Shown here in pieces: positions 35,171 to 50,100 of a DNA stretch of 64,000 nt. The position numbers were made by a program, and so were the translations under genes. The notes below the pieces were generated by a model. That model did no database searches and had not been told where the DNA came from. It saw only the letters and a program-made list of their open reading frames with translations. Within the stretch, counting starts at the first letter, position 1. Every line of letters begins with the position of its first letter. Origin of the DNA: Plectrocnemia conspersa (taxonomy: Eukaryota > Arthropoda > Insecta > Trichoptera > Polycentropodidae); assembly GCA_009617715.1 (NCBI GenBank), contig VTFK01000033.1:1116001-1180000 (forward strand), given 5' to 3'.

Positions 35171-38100
35171 TTAGTAGGCGTTGCTCATCCAAGATGTTGC
35201 AAGAGCGGTGAGGAATATCATAAAGTAAACGGATTTGTGAATGAAGCCATCTGAAAATCAAAGTATTATTATAAGTTACAAATAAAAATTGAATAATAAG
35301 ATGTAATGGTATATACTGACCACTGCAATAAAACTCTCTGTCGACAAAGCCATCTTCAACGTTGCACAGGCACATCTTGAAAGTAGCTGGTGGCTTTGCA
35401 GCTCCAGTTTTGGTGGCATTTGGTAAAGCGCATATCATTCCGTCCATGCAGTCAACACTTTGACTGCATCCATGTCTCAAACCTGCAAGAATAAATAATA
35501 ATATTATTTGATTAATAATTATAAGTACAAACGCATGAATTAATATAAGAAATAGAGACTTAAACATAAACAGTAAAAATATTTACTGATTAGGTTTGAG
35601 TGAGAACTCGTTTTAGTTGCAAATGTAGAAAACTAATAGTAAATACATTAAAATAACAGACATTTTTCGCGAAACGATGAGCACAGAAAGCATAAAAGGT
35701 CAAAAAGATACAGACGTTCGACGTTTTCACACAGTAAACGGGCTCAGATCACTCTTTGTGCGACCTGTGATCCTAATACATTTAAATATAATGACTAGGA
35801 TAACCTAAATTTGATTAAAGATGGAATTATAATCATATAATAATTATTAATTTACATGTCCAGACATGAGAGAAATTAAGAAACATTTTATGTATTGTAT
35901 TTTATCTTAAATCGTTCGTTGTGCGAATGCGATCCTTATACAGAATGATCCAATTCAAGATTCTCATGTTGGCAACACTGTAAGAATAGTCAAACTAATA
36001 TGTTGCTGCAAACTAACAAGTTTGCAACAACGTGTTTTGTACAGTGTAAAATATATTATATAAAAAAATATTTCTGCATATAACTATCAACTTCTAAAAT
36101 TTGTATCTTTGTCAATAAAATGGCTTTTTATCAACCAAATATGAAAAAAATAATTAAACCTCGACATATTATTTTCATGAGCAAATATGCAATTATTAAA
36201 TCCATAAATTTTGCTACGTGAAATCAATTATACAGCATTTAGAAAAATATTAAAAAGAATTGCGCTATGCGATATAATTAGTTGTAAGTAAAATAAACTT
36301 GCGCAAAAATTCAAAATAAACTTAAACTTAAACTTTATTTCAAATAAAAAAATAATTGATTAACTTAAAACCTTTAAATAGTTAATTGACCTTAAATTTA
36401 TTAGAATTAACAAATATTTTTAATTGCAAAGCAGACTAAATTCTTAGAATTACACATCAAAACTCTTGGAATTTCATATTTGTGACATATTTCTCAGATT
36501 TGGCTGACAATAAATTAATATCCGATCATGTTATATGTGACTCTTTAATTTCAGCCTCCTAAATTTTTATACCTGCACCACTTGGCAACTTAATTTAATG
36601 AAATATATTCCTATATTACTTTTATTTTATGTCAGTTATGATTATCCGAAATAACCTTATGAAAAAAAAAGTGAATAGAAAATTATAAATCTATTCGTTT
36701 AAAACGTGGCATATTTTTTTCTGAAAACAGACTTATGTGATTGTGATTTTGATATTTATGTTATTTATTTATATAACATTATTTTAATGATTGGACATTT
36801 AATATTTATTTAAGAATATTGCATGTAGTTCTAAGTCATGGATATATCGTTTTCAAAAAATAAAATGTACAGTATTAAAAAAAATCAGAAGTGGAATTTT
36901 TATTTTCGGTATTTTACTTTGTAATACCGGTAGTACAGAAGGTTGATTTTTGTCCCAATACCGGTAGCGCATTCCCATAATGCATGCATTAGGGCGCCAT
37001 GTCGACGTCACATCTCGCGTCTCTTTCTAGCGTCGTCTTGGAAGCACCTCGCTACCGCTCGCGCCGACTTTTACTATAGAACCAAACAACCTAACCTTTT
37101 TTTTAATGATATTGTATTGATTTGTTTTCATTTCGGTATATCTTGTAATTGTCCAGCATCATCCAATCTATGACTAACTGATCCCGCGATCGCAGCGGCG
37201 TATGAAGCGACGCCTGTGAGTATTTTTGGAACTGATTTCGGCGCCGGCGTGAAACGTCATCGTGACGTCACTGTGGCGCTCTAACGCGTGTATTTTGGGA
37301 ATTCGCATACCGGTATCAGTGCTATCGGTAAGGTAATCGCTAGTTATATATATATATAAATATAATCCATTACAATTTTAACCAGCTAAGAGTTATTATT
37401 ATTTACACTGGTTAATTGAAACGGTCTAATTCTCTTGCACGACAATGTGCGGCAACGCAACGCACGATTGACTTTCCAAAAGTTGAATGAGTTAGTTGGA
37501 ATAAAATAGTATACTTCTGTACTATATATAAAGTATGTTAATAATAATACTTAACCACAATGAATTTGTGTAAAAGAAGCTTCCTCGGTATGTTCAATAT
37601 CATACAAATTCAAAGCATTACATGCAAATGTTCAATATTTTTTAATACGCCAGTACAAATTTTCAGCTAAGTATAAGCTAATCTAAATGCACGTATGCAA
37701 ATTCCTTTTCAGCCCATACATCAGTTCAGGGTCTCGGGGATGATATTTGCGGTGGCAACTTTGCATTGTAAATTGGACATTACTGACGCATAACTTAAGG
37801 TTATCCGTTGCGTGCACCATTGCGCGGTGGCATGCACATGTTTGTGGAATGTGTTGGATTACAATGTTTGTGCTGTAATTGAACAACAATGCTCAAGCAT
37901 CCACGTAGTATAAAAACACAAGCGGAATGGAAAACTACAGTACGTGATCAATGTCGTTTCGGTCGCCAACTTTCTTTGACCGTAATGACTTGCGCGGATT
38001 ATCAGATTCATGCCTTCCGCGTGGCTTAGCAAATATTTTATGTGCATACATGAATACATTAGGATATGTTATTTAAAGTATTTCAACAGTGAATAGTAAG

Positions 38101-41100
38101 TTTACACAATCTAATATGAATTTAGGTTATTTGTTGGGAAGATAAATTGTTTTGTGTGTTGTTATCTGGTCTACATTTCAGCTTGAAAAGTATTAAGATG
38201 GCCTATTTTTATTCAGCTCCTTATAAAAACAGTAATGGCTGACGAATGGCCCAAAAACAGGCAATCTGATTGAGAAAGCGCTGAACATTTTTTTTATTTA
38301 TAACAAGTTTGACTATCGTGACTTTATCAGCTCATATCCAAATCACATATAAATTGTTCCAGCTCTTTATAGATATCGCCGAAAAATCGTTGCCTGGCAA
38401 GATGTAAGGAAAACGTCTTCAAGCGCTGATGTCCTGGCCGTAACAATGAAGAATAAGGAACGCAATCGCGACACTCTGGGTTATTAGTAAAAGAAAATAT
38501 TATTCATGTATCAAAATGAACGACTTCTAAGTAATAGAACATATATTTATTTCTGCTTGATTTATTACGCTACTGCGTAATTTTAAACTATCGTATCTTG
38601 GAAATAAAGAGGGGGGGGGGGTAGTGCAATATGTTTATATATTGAAATTATTTTTGCATATATTATAATTATTATGTTAAGTATATCCGAAGCTTGTAAT
38701 TAAATTTGAGATCAACGACTGGCGCCGCTCTCACCCCTCTGCCACATTTGAATACCAAAAAAGCACCGTTTCTAAAAATGCACGAACAACAGATAAAAAC
38801 TGGTGAAACAATACCGAACCGCAAAAGGCAATACATTAGGTTTTCTTGTACCCGCGCTATCAGATTTTAAAATATCCGTCTGACGGTAAATTATTTTTAT
38901 TGTTGGCGAAAATCCGAAATTACCGGCACGCGATAGGGGTGCGAAACAAAGAAATGTGGAACGTCGACCTTAAGTCGTGTTATTTTTTTCTTTCTAGGTT
39001 GTGTATGTAAATTCGATACGTAATAAACGAAAGGGGGAGATTTGGCGAAAAATCGCAAAGGGGGGCGAAAAGGGCGGAGAGATCGCTCAATCTCGTCCCG
39101 GGATCGAGTAATGGTCGGAAAAGTGTTTGTTATGTCACGCCACGTTGGCCGCGGAACGGCGCCACATCGGCCATGATCTCGACTGCACATAATCGGATGT
39201 ACATACGCACTTTTAGACAAATTCAACTTTAATGTCGTGCGTCGAATCCTTAAATTGTATTTTATGGTATTATACACACAAACATTTTACGAAGCTTATC
39301 TCGCTATAGGATCGCGTATGTCGAACAAAAGTCACGAAAGTGTTACATATGTGTAATTTTTCATGACTTTTTATTTGCCGAGAGAGAGAGAGAGAAGGAA
39401 AACTGGTGGAATATTCAAGAATTCAGCATTTACATAATTATATTAAATATGAGAGCTGAGCATTTATTTTACGAAACGTGTTGCATGCAGTACACAGGAT
39501 TAGATTTATGGATAACTTCTGAACATATTTGTGTTAAATATAACTATTTTTAGAGCTATAATTTCATTGTTTATTCGAGGAAGTCATGAAAACGCTACAC
39601 GAGGAATTATCGATACAGTCTGATAAAATAACACTCCTGTAGTTTTTTTTTTTTTTGTGAATATATGTGGTATTAAAACTATTGTATAGGGTATATGTAA
39701 CTTCTTCACATGCCATCTTCAATAACATTTTATTTTACAAATCGGTGTGGCTCAATATGTTTCAGCTACTGTGCGAAATTACAAGATATGCATTAAAAAT
39801 GTTAAATAACAATAATATATATTTTAGAAAAAAAGAGAGAAATAATAACATTCAATTTAAGTATAACTATAACCTCAGACAGGCGTAATTATTTAAAACT
39901 AAATAAATGTCACCGAATTCCAGACAAAAAGGCGTATATTATGTGACGATAGTTATTATAAAAATATCTCTTGATTGTAGTCTATGATTTATAAAATATA
40001 TGTCACTGATTTACAGACTGGTTTCAGTCTGGTGTCTTACTACATACTTAGTAGTTGTTGCTTTTGTTTAACATTTTTAACGCATTGTGCTAACGCCTGT
40101 CATATTACAATAAAAGATTTATGTATAAAATTATGCTATTTGCTGGTTTATTGCCTACATTAAAATTATATTTTGAAACTTTACCTTTCATCTTGCTTTC
40201 ACATCTTCCGTTGAGGGGGCTGGTGTTATCTCCGCACAGGCATCTCATCTTCCCATCGTTCTGATTCTTGACACAGCTCGTGTCTTGGATACCGGCGCAG
40301 TCCACTTCCTTCGTGCATTCCCTACCTGAAATTAACATGCATCATTGTTTAAAAAAAGGTTCACGACTCAAAGAAAAACTCTTGCCACGTCAGAGCGATA
40401 ATTGCGCGATTTTGACGCATGGTAGCGTGTTAAGAGATTGTTTGGTTCAAGTTTGGTACAAGTGCGAAATGGTTTACGCACAAGGGCGACCATTGGTCAA
40501 TGACTACTACATTGACCGAGGGGAGTAAAGGTCGCAGGACTAGCAACATGTTATTTAGGGAAATAAGTGGTTAAATAAATTAGTTTCGGCTTCCAATTTT
40601 ATGGCACTGCAAGAATGACACAGCTAGATGAAACGTTTTTCTGTATTGTTATACTATTTTTATACAATAACTATGAAGCCATAGAGCATTTGACACGATT
40701 ATTAGTAGAATATTTTTATTGCTGTAAGTTGTATAGGGAACATATCTAAACCGCTAATACCAAAAAAAAATGTATTTTTAGATTAGGTTTTCCTAGATTT
40801 TCCTAAACTCACGGATGAATATCGTAATGATTAGTTCAAATGATAGGCCGTACATATTAAAAATAAGTTACTTTAACTAATGCATATCATAGAAAATACC
40901 ATACTTATATAAAAATAATAAGACATCTGTAAAAATGTATTAATTTTTATCAACGTAATGTAATATCATAAAATTACCTAATTTTATTAGAATATGGCTA
41001 AAGCTATGTTCGAAAAGATATATTAAAATTTTTAAATCAGCATAAACTATTTAATAATACTGCTTAACATTATAGTAGGGTCGCACGTCACGCAAAGAGC

Positions 41101-44100
41101 GTTTTGACACTAACGATTTTATTTCTAGATTGCTTGTACGCCACTTTGAACGTCCGTGTGTGATATTAGGAGCAAAATGTATTTTTTTAATTCGCTTCTC
41201 CCGGGGAATGAGTCAATGCAGCGCCGGCGCACATAGCGGGGTCGTGCGTTACTAATTATATTAAATATAAATATCTCTATATTACATTTTTAATTACCAT
41301 ATTGTTATAATAAGAAGTCTCCTTTATTATGTGAGACATTATCATATGGCATTATGTACCATGCGGTCCGTCAAGGCATTGATAACATCGATCTATGAGT
41401 TTATAAATAAAATAAATCTACATAAAACACTTATAATCAGTATTAAATAAAATTCTTCTATTGATACAAAATATATATTAAATTATATTAGTGTTAGTAG
41501 TTCATGATTTAGCAAATGAGTTAATATTCTAAACTGAAACAATAAGTCAAAAATATTATTACTACTGACAAATGCTCCCCTGTTGTTTTAATACTTTGAA
41601 CACGTAAAAATGACGTCAATTGCGTCATTTGTTGAATGTGTGTACTAACTTGAGTGCGTGTAGTACACGTGTTTATGAGCTACCCTTGTGTACGTGTACT
41701 ATATTTGGAGAGGCAATATCTAAGATTTCCAATTCGATAAGCGCTCTCGTTATTTTAAAATTATGTTCGAGTCCCGCCTAATTGCACGTTTCGTGTCATT
41801 TACTAAATTAATACGGCGAAATTGGTGGGAATTATAATTTTTGGCCAAGTCGGTCATAACTTTGCGGCGCCAAGGACATAAAACATGAAATAAAGGGTTG
41901 TTTGACACTTGTGATTAAAAAATAATATATTCCAATATGTGTTCAAACATATTTAATAAAATATTAAAATCGAACGTTTATTTATAAAAATATTTTTAGT
42001 GCGTGTTTAAAGGTAGTAGTTTATCAAAATTCTAGCCCTTATTTATTGATCTCTAATCGTTATCGTAATCTATTTGTGGTCCTCTTATTTGAATGTTTGT
42101 TAAAAGTTAACCGCTTTGCAGTCGCCAATAAAGGTCTGGCTCGCTTTGGTTTTGACTTAATATATATAACTTGTAAACGGAGCAGAAGTTTGTAATTTAG
42201 TAATTCATATCAAATAGGAGTCAGAATCAATATTTCAAAAGTAGCTATATTTTGATCAAATGTTGATATTTTACCAGAGAACAGTTATATGAGTTGCTAG
42301 ATTAAATCAAATAGCTTAGTAAATATTTTAATTAAGAAATAATACATAATACTTCAAATAGTATGGTTGTCTTAAAAAATAAATTAGTTTCTGTATTGGA
42401 AAAATGTTACTGATGATATATTAATTTGTAGCTTATTATAGTTGCTTCTAAATGTAGAATTTCTATGTAGTTTACTTCAAACTGATATTTTTTTAAAGAA
42501 AATTGAGATACATTTACCCAAACTGTGTGAAATCTAAATTTAATCACTACTAAAAGTTTTCAGACTATATGGCGTAAATTTTAAGGGGAAAGGAATATTT
42601 ATTTTTTAGATATTTTGAGATATAATATATGTATTTGTTCTGATAAATAGCTTAAAACAATTTTTTTAAGTTTTGAGAAAAATCTCAAATCGAGAATTTT
42701 TTTGATTTATCGAGAAATTTTGCAAAGCGTTTTTTATTATATAAAAAAAATCATATGATTTTTTAAAAATGTTTACAACCCCTGCCCTTTTTATAACCTT
42801 ATATGCATACTTCTTCGAAGGTTTTAATAGAAGCCTGAGAATGACAAAAAAATATTCACTAATTTTAAACACTCGAACTCGTATTATTTTTGCTTAAGTA
42901 ATAATAGAAAACACTCAGATACGAAGACTTTCTGAAAGTGTTCGTGCCAGATGTTTTAAAATATTCATTCTTTCTCGGAAGATCGAAAGTATTTGAATGA
43001 AGCATAATTTTTTTGTGATTTTTTATTAGTCTAACCGGCCGGCGGTTTTATCTTTGCTTAGGTGATCTAAGAATCCGCTCCGTTAAAAATAAATTACGCA
43101 TTGAAATTGGCAAAATGCAAAACGATTTAGGGCTGTTATTCTGTTTCGTTAATCCAAAATGTTTTTTTTATACTGTTTTTGACAATTGTCTAACGATTAT
43201 TACTGATAGCCGAAGGGACTTTAAATTTTTTATTTAAACAATTGAAAAATATCAATTCTGAGCTAAGCTAGAAAATTCAACGGCTAATTAAAGAGAAATT
43301 ATATAATTGAAAAAAAAACAGACATTGATGTCATTAATTAAATATTTGCAAAGTCAAAATAAAATGACTTATTCAGTTATTCTTCAAAAGGAGATATAAA
43401 TAAAATGGGGAAAGAAATTATTGTCAGATTATTTAATGGCACGACTAAGGACTCTCGCGACGCAACAATTAGAGAAATAAAACTTTTTTTACAGCCTTAC
43501 AAAGAGTAGTGTAAGAAAACGACATTTTACGAATTATTTCAGAAAGAAGTCAACATATTTTAATCGATGGGCAAGAGAACAAATAATTTACAGTGCCTAT
43601 TTGAAGTCTTATTATCGATTAAACCAACATCAACATAAAACTAAAGGATTTTTTCACGACCGAAATTTTTTTAACGAAAAAAAAGAACGGGATGTTTAAT
43701 TCTACTTTAGATGGCATGTGTTTTTTAAAGGGTTATTTTAGAAATAACTTGTAATAATTTATCTGCAATACTCTACTGTATAATACACATTTTTTTATTA
43801 TTCAAAATTTTTCGAGAATTCTTGAGAAATTTTAGAAGTGAAGTCAAGAATTCTCATTTCTCAAAAAATAAAAATCATCGAGAAATCAAAATGCTTAATC
43901 CCAAGTGAAGCCGGTTAATAAAGATAGTGTAATAACGCTTTTAAAGTATAATTACATTTTTATAAGTACGCTTATCCCTTGATTTACGCGGTAGATCCGT
44001 TCCGGGAAATATTGCGTAAATCGAGTCATAGACATTTTTTGTAATAAAACTATAAAATGGTATTGCCGTGTTTTTTTAACGTTTCTTTAACTTAAAAAAC

Positions 44101-47100
44101 TCCTGAAAACGACTCAAGACACACTGCATGGGCAGAGGGAGAGGTTTCATATGTAGGTAAAGTGCAAGAAGTGGGAGTAGGCCAAAATCGCGATAAAGTC
44201 GATAAGTAGTATTAAAGCTTCAAGTTGTTAAAAGTAAATTATTATATCATAAATAGTATATATTATAGTATACTTATACTATCTGCTAAACTTATTTCGT
44301 TGTATGATTTTAATATCATTTATTTTAGTGTTATTTTATTTTAAGCACGTGACGCATTGACGACGACTTTTTTTGTTTTGATAATGACGAATCAAATATT
44401 TTGCATCTATTTTGCGTTTATAAAATAGTAGAGGGAAGTGGTTTGAATGTTGAACAATGCTTTTGGCAAGGATGCTATACTCAAATCAAGGGTTTATGAA
44501 TGGTACAAACATTACCAAAAAGGTCATAAAAACGCCGAAGATAGTAAGATACATAGGTAGCATAGAAAATCACCCATCGATGTAATATAATAAGGACACT
44601 CCATTTAATAATTGCAAAATCACTAATAGGAATATTGCTGAATCTTGTACGGATCATGCTAAGCAATTTTAACTGATATTTTTGGCATGACTAGCAGGCA
44701 AATTTGTTTTAAAATTGTTAAATGAAGACGCTAATTATCGCTGATACAAAAACGATATTGTTATATAGGTTAAATCGTATCAATAGAAATGCACAAAGAG
44801 CGCAAACAAAAAATCACGTCAAGTTCGAACAAATGTTAAGGTTTTTCCTACTGTTTTATTTGATTTTTTTGGTATAATTTATTACAAATTATCACAACGT
44901 AGTCGTACAATCCATAAAAATGATCCACCTTGCAGTTTTATAATATTTGCGTAAAGTAATCAAAAAAGAGGATATTAAAAAAACAACGTTTTGAGACCAT
45001 AAAAGTGATGCTATTACCAGCATGATAAGCCATTTGTAATCGGCGATTATAACCTGAAAGACTTGGGTTCAAATCCCATATAGACCGTAGTATTTTGATT
45101 TTTTATTGTATCTAGAAGATTAATATATAAATTAAACTTCGATCGATCATCGCAGATAAGGTTTCTTAGAATATTGTATTTGTATAAAAATAGCTGTATT
45201 TGTATAAAAATATAATACTAACAAATAGTATATTCTACAAATGTTTCACGAATTGAAAGAAACGCTGATTTAATGGTACTATATATAAAGGGCACTATTT
45301 TAAAAATGTTGTTCTTTTTTTATTACACCCTGTAATAATATTTGTTCTTATTTTTTAGTTTAAAATCTAATAATAATATTCTTAAATGTACGAAACACGA
45401 TGACCGTCATATTATTTTATATTACCATAATTATTGTTTACTAATAATATGTCAAGTTTTCATTATAATTAATTAATAATCAACAAATTATAAGTTGTGA
45501 GTTGCAAAGTGCGAATTTATAAGCTCGTAGCGCAAAACAAGCGTCAACAGGTTTAGATTCAGTATGAACAATAGAACGTACCATACTTAGTATTTATATT
45601 TATTAAACTATTTAAACCAATTCAATTTATTTTAATTTTATAATCCTTAATATAATACAATATTAGTAGGTTAATGATATACAATAATAGTAATATAAAT
45701 AGGCACTACTCATATCTTACTAAAAAATATCGAGTGTTTTCGTATGTTTTCATATTGAGCACAATATATCAGAAATAGTTTAATTGCTATTAGATTTAGA
45801 ACTAACTATATGCTTAAGTATGGATGAACAACCTTCAAACTTCTGAAAAATGCTTTCAAACATGCACGATTTTTCCTGACCTAACGCATTTTTACTTTGA
45901 GTAGTAAATACAAATATTTATAAATCTAATTATGCTTTCGTTGTTTATAAACTAAAATACATATAATAATATATTTAACGATTATTTAACTAATTGACTA
46001 AACGATAAATAAATAAATTAATTATTATTATAGTATGTAAATGCCTTGCGAAATTGTGAATATTATAAACATGTGTATACATACATGATTTTATGTTTTA
46101 AATTGAGTTACCGGGACCTCTTATAATCGTTATGTCGAAATTAGTTGGTCTGGGCGAATGGCTATTAGCCGAAGATACCTGCAAAAACTGTAAGACCTTA
46201 CTTAAACAAAACGTCTTCGGGAATCACGATCGCGTCCTCTTATGGTGCCCGTTAAAACTAGAACGTTCGCACTAGCCGACTCGCCTATGGCTGTCGCCAT
46301 CGGCTCCTTAATACGATGACATTGCACATTGATCTTTTAATGACTAAAGCTGGTCCGGTTTGTATAATTTAATTTCAATATTTTATGATCTTACTTATGT
46401 TTTATTATTTTACTATCGTACAAATTGGGATAACTTTTTAGGTCACATATTTAAGGCATAAATCTGCTTTATTTAGTCACTTATATTATGAACTTCAGTC
46501 AAGACTTTCTACACAAAACGTGATCCCAGAACTACTACGTCGTTTTCGACTTGGAATAGCGAGACTAAATTTGCACTAAACAGAACTACGTCAAATAGAC
46601 CAAGACGAAGTCATGTAAGCACCAAAAGTTCGACTCAATCTTCAATACGACTTTGAGACTATAAATTAATATTTTTTACCTCGTGTGTTTGATGTTTTAT
46701 TGTAGAAAAATAACACGAATTTTGTAGTATGTGCATACTCAATATAATGTTTCTAATTAATTTATATTTTTATTACTGAGGTAGAATCTACACAATCAAC
46801 TGTAATTCAGTCAAAATTTAGATCAAAATCAATCGCTATCTTAGTTCATTATTTCCATAAAAGCTAAAAAGTCACCTCACGAACATAAGGCGTGACCTTG
46901 TATACATTCGCGAAAGTATTATATATAATAAAATATCTTGATAAAACCACCGCACGACGAATTTTATCGCAACGATCGTTTTAGCTAGGGCTGACACTTT
47001 GTGGCCTATTAAAATAATAATAAAAATGTTCCCACCTAATACCGCCGACCATCGTGTTCGTTCTAGTTTAGTCGTTTTAAACGAAAAAAATATACAGCAA

Positions 47101-50100
47101 AGTGCTATTTTAAGAGATGTAGCGATAAAGCGCAATTAAGCCACCGTAACCAATTAGCTCCAATCGCACGAAACGCTCGTTCTCTTTGGTTAAAAATTAC
47201 GAATAGGTTTCAAAATAGGCTTTATTACTTTATGCATGTTGCATTATTTGATCATAATATATATTAAATGTCTGGACCGGAGAAACATCAATAAAATATT
47301 AAATTGAAGACTTGTCAAGTTATTCACGCCCGACAATAATATATGGTAGTGAATCTTACATGATTGCTCGTTATAAAACGTCATTTAAACAAACAAAAAT
47401 GTCATATGAGAACACCTAAGAAATATAAATAACAAAAATAGGCCCTATTGTTGAAACAACTTGCAGTTAACATATAAAAGGGTTTGAAATAACTCGGACT
47501 TTTGCATATAAATCGTTGTTGCAAAAACAAGTGCAAACTTCGACAAAAAATATTATTTTATGTATTTTAATATTTTACCATTGCTTTTTTTTGGATTTTC
47601 CTCATGCTGAAAAATTATTTATGTTTTCAAAAAATCTGATCTTAAGCAATATTATTTGTTACTTTTTACCATGATTTACCTTATTGAACAAAACGAGCTT
47701 AATAATTTTAGCCTCTAACACTAAATATAACGTATCTCAATTTTTTTAAAACTATTTTATTATATCTTTCGCCTGTTTTTCCAGACAGTTTTTCTTAGCG
47801 CGTCAGTTACGAATCTTAGGCAAAAGAACCCTTCGTGTGTTGTTTATTGATTTTTTCGTGAAACAACATAGAAACGCGAACGAAAGCCTTGGTCGGGTTA
47901 GGAAGGTTGTAATTAGCAAATTTGCGGATTGAACGCTGAAATTCTGGCCCGAGTCACGCACGGTTACACAACATGGCGTCCACGTATGGTAAGAGGAAAA
48001 AATAAAACAATTTATTTTCGACTTGGTTCGATTATTTATCGGACAGCTCGAAATTAACGAGCTATTTTTCCATGTAATATTAATAGTAAAACGATTGGGG
48101 GAAATTGGCGTCGGGGCTGAGGTTGGCAGCCCTTGCGGCGCGCATCGAATTGTCAAATTTGATTAAATTGCGCGCGTGACGCGACACATTAGTGTTGCTA
48201 CATAGAATAAATTGCTCGTTACCGTATCTAAACGCGAAATAAAATAAAAATCAAATTCAGCTCGATTTGAATAAATATCAACCGTATTACATATAATTAA
48301 ATATGAATTTGTAAATAGTTAAAGCAATTAAATGAAATATCATTTAATTTAATAAACCTTAAAATTTACATATATAATTGCACGCTGCTAATAAAACTGA
48401 AAATTAATATTCAGGTCTGCCGTGACGTCAATATAAAAGAAAACAATGGCGCAAGTAGCTAATTGCAACATTAAAACAAAAAGGGGAATGAAAAAATACT
48501 TTTTTTTCAAAACAAATATTAGTATTTTCATCTACAATAAATACATAAAACTTTACCCCCAATCAAATTGTAACTACACTTTGAATAACTTTTACAACTC
48601 AATTCCTTTAGAAGGGGTGCTTTTAATTGCCTCCTTTCTTGGACCGAAAATTCTGCGTAATACGTTATCCGTTTATTATTGTATTTATGTTTATTTAATA
48701 CATAAACGTAGGTAAGTTTTTTCACGCGATAAGCGAAACGTGATGAAAAAGAAAACGGCTATAATTACGAATGATATAACGCAGCTCAGAGTTAGCGTTT
48801 TACCCCCTAGAACATAAAAACAATCTTATATGACGTCTCGTAATGCTAAATAATATCAAAAAATACATGGTCGAGATATTAGCTTTTATGACTGAATCTG
48901 ACATTTGACATTTCACGCGCTTGCTACCAGTACTAATTAATTACCTTTTTTCTGTCTGAAGTATAAGCAATGAGAGAAATTAAATTTGTTATTTTTAAAT
49001 AATTTTGATAAATTGAAAATACTACAGAATAAAAATGTATGACCTAATTAAAAATACATGTAATTTTTAATATTTTAGTAAGTCTTGACTAAGCGAATTA
49101 GTAATATTACATTTAAGTAATTATTGCTAAAATTATCTGTATTGTTTAAATTCCATCAATTTCATATTTAATATTTTTGCTGAATTTAATCAAATACTTT
49201 TATAAATCTATTTAATACAATTTTAAAATCTGCGTTATTAGTGAAAAATAAAGAGGATCTCTTCCTACATTCATTATTATATATTGATAAATAAAATTAC
49301 GAAATGAACGAGAGGTTTACTTAGATCTTCCAAACCATTCATTCGAACCTGAATTTTATACATGTAAACATTGATTTGTGCTGACGATTGTTACTTTCTG
49401 GTTGGCCTTGATGAAACGCAATTTACGCCGTTTGTATATTTTATTAAATACTGAGAGGGAAAGTCCTACCGGTAGCTTGATGTGAACGCTGATCCCCTTA
49501 CTAATATTATCTAACATTGTCGTCTGGAAGGGGGGGGGGCTATTACTCTTTATTTTTCATTTTTTTAATCGGGGGTCTAGATTTAATTTTGTATATGCGT
49601 CATAAACATTCTGTGAGTATAGAAGCGACAAGTCAGCGTGTAAGTCAACGTAAAAGTCAAAGTTTTCTCTACCTGACTCGAAAGAGTTTATATACCGGCC
49701 CGTGTCTCATTTTCCCCTTAAGTAGCCAAACGCTCCTTTGTCTATTTTTTAATGTTGCAGCTGCGCTTCTGAATTATATGGTCTGACTTAAGTATACGTT
49801 TATAACCCTGGTGTCTCTGTGTGCGTTTTTGTCAATCTACTTATGAACCCCATAGAAATAATTGATTAAAAACAATATTGAAAGATTTGTGTATTTACAT
49901 TTATATAAAATAAATCCTCAAAATTATCACCGTTATGTTTGAGCTATATAATTAGTTTATGTAATCAATTATCCGAGGAAAATATCTTTATAATAAGTGT
50001 TTTAGTAAATATTCACTTTTTTTGTATTAATCAAATTGGTGTGTGTGTGAGGGATACTAAAAAAATGTGTTTTATCAATCACCTTCAAGTAAAATAGCTC

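Noticed and set aside
39379..39394. CRISPR-like or satellite array
   Set aside because: This is a simple GA run, and no spaced direct-repeat array occurs anywhere in the window.
41740..41805. Second tRNA-like B-box (GTTCGAGTCCC)
   Set aside because: No A-box or cloverleaf could be found around it.
43405..43510. Short frame MGKEIIVRLFNG as a transposase start
   Set aside because: It is only 34 codons with weak resemblance to Tc1-type N-termini, and nothing follows it.
45020..45090. tRNA-like sequence with a B-box (GGTTCAAATCC)
   Set aside because: Only the T-arm can be drawn. No matching acceptor stem or D-arm was found, so at most it is an old tRNA or SINE scrap.
49517..49786. 89-codon plus-strand frame with a hydrophobic start
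   Set aside because: It starts across a G-run and has no domain or splice support.
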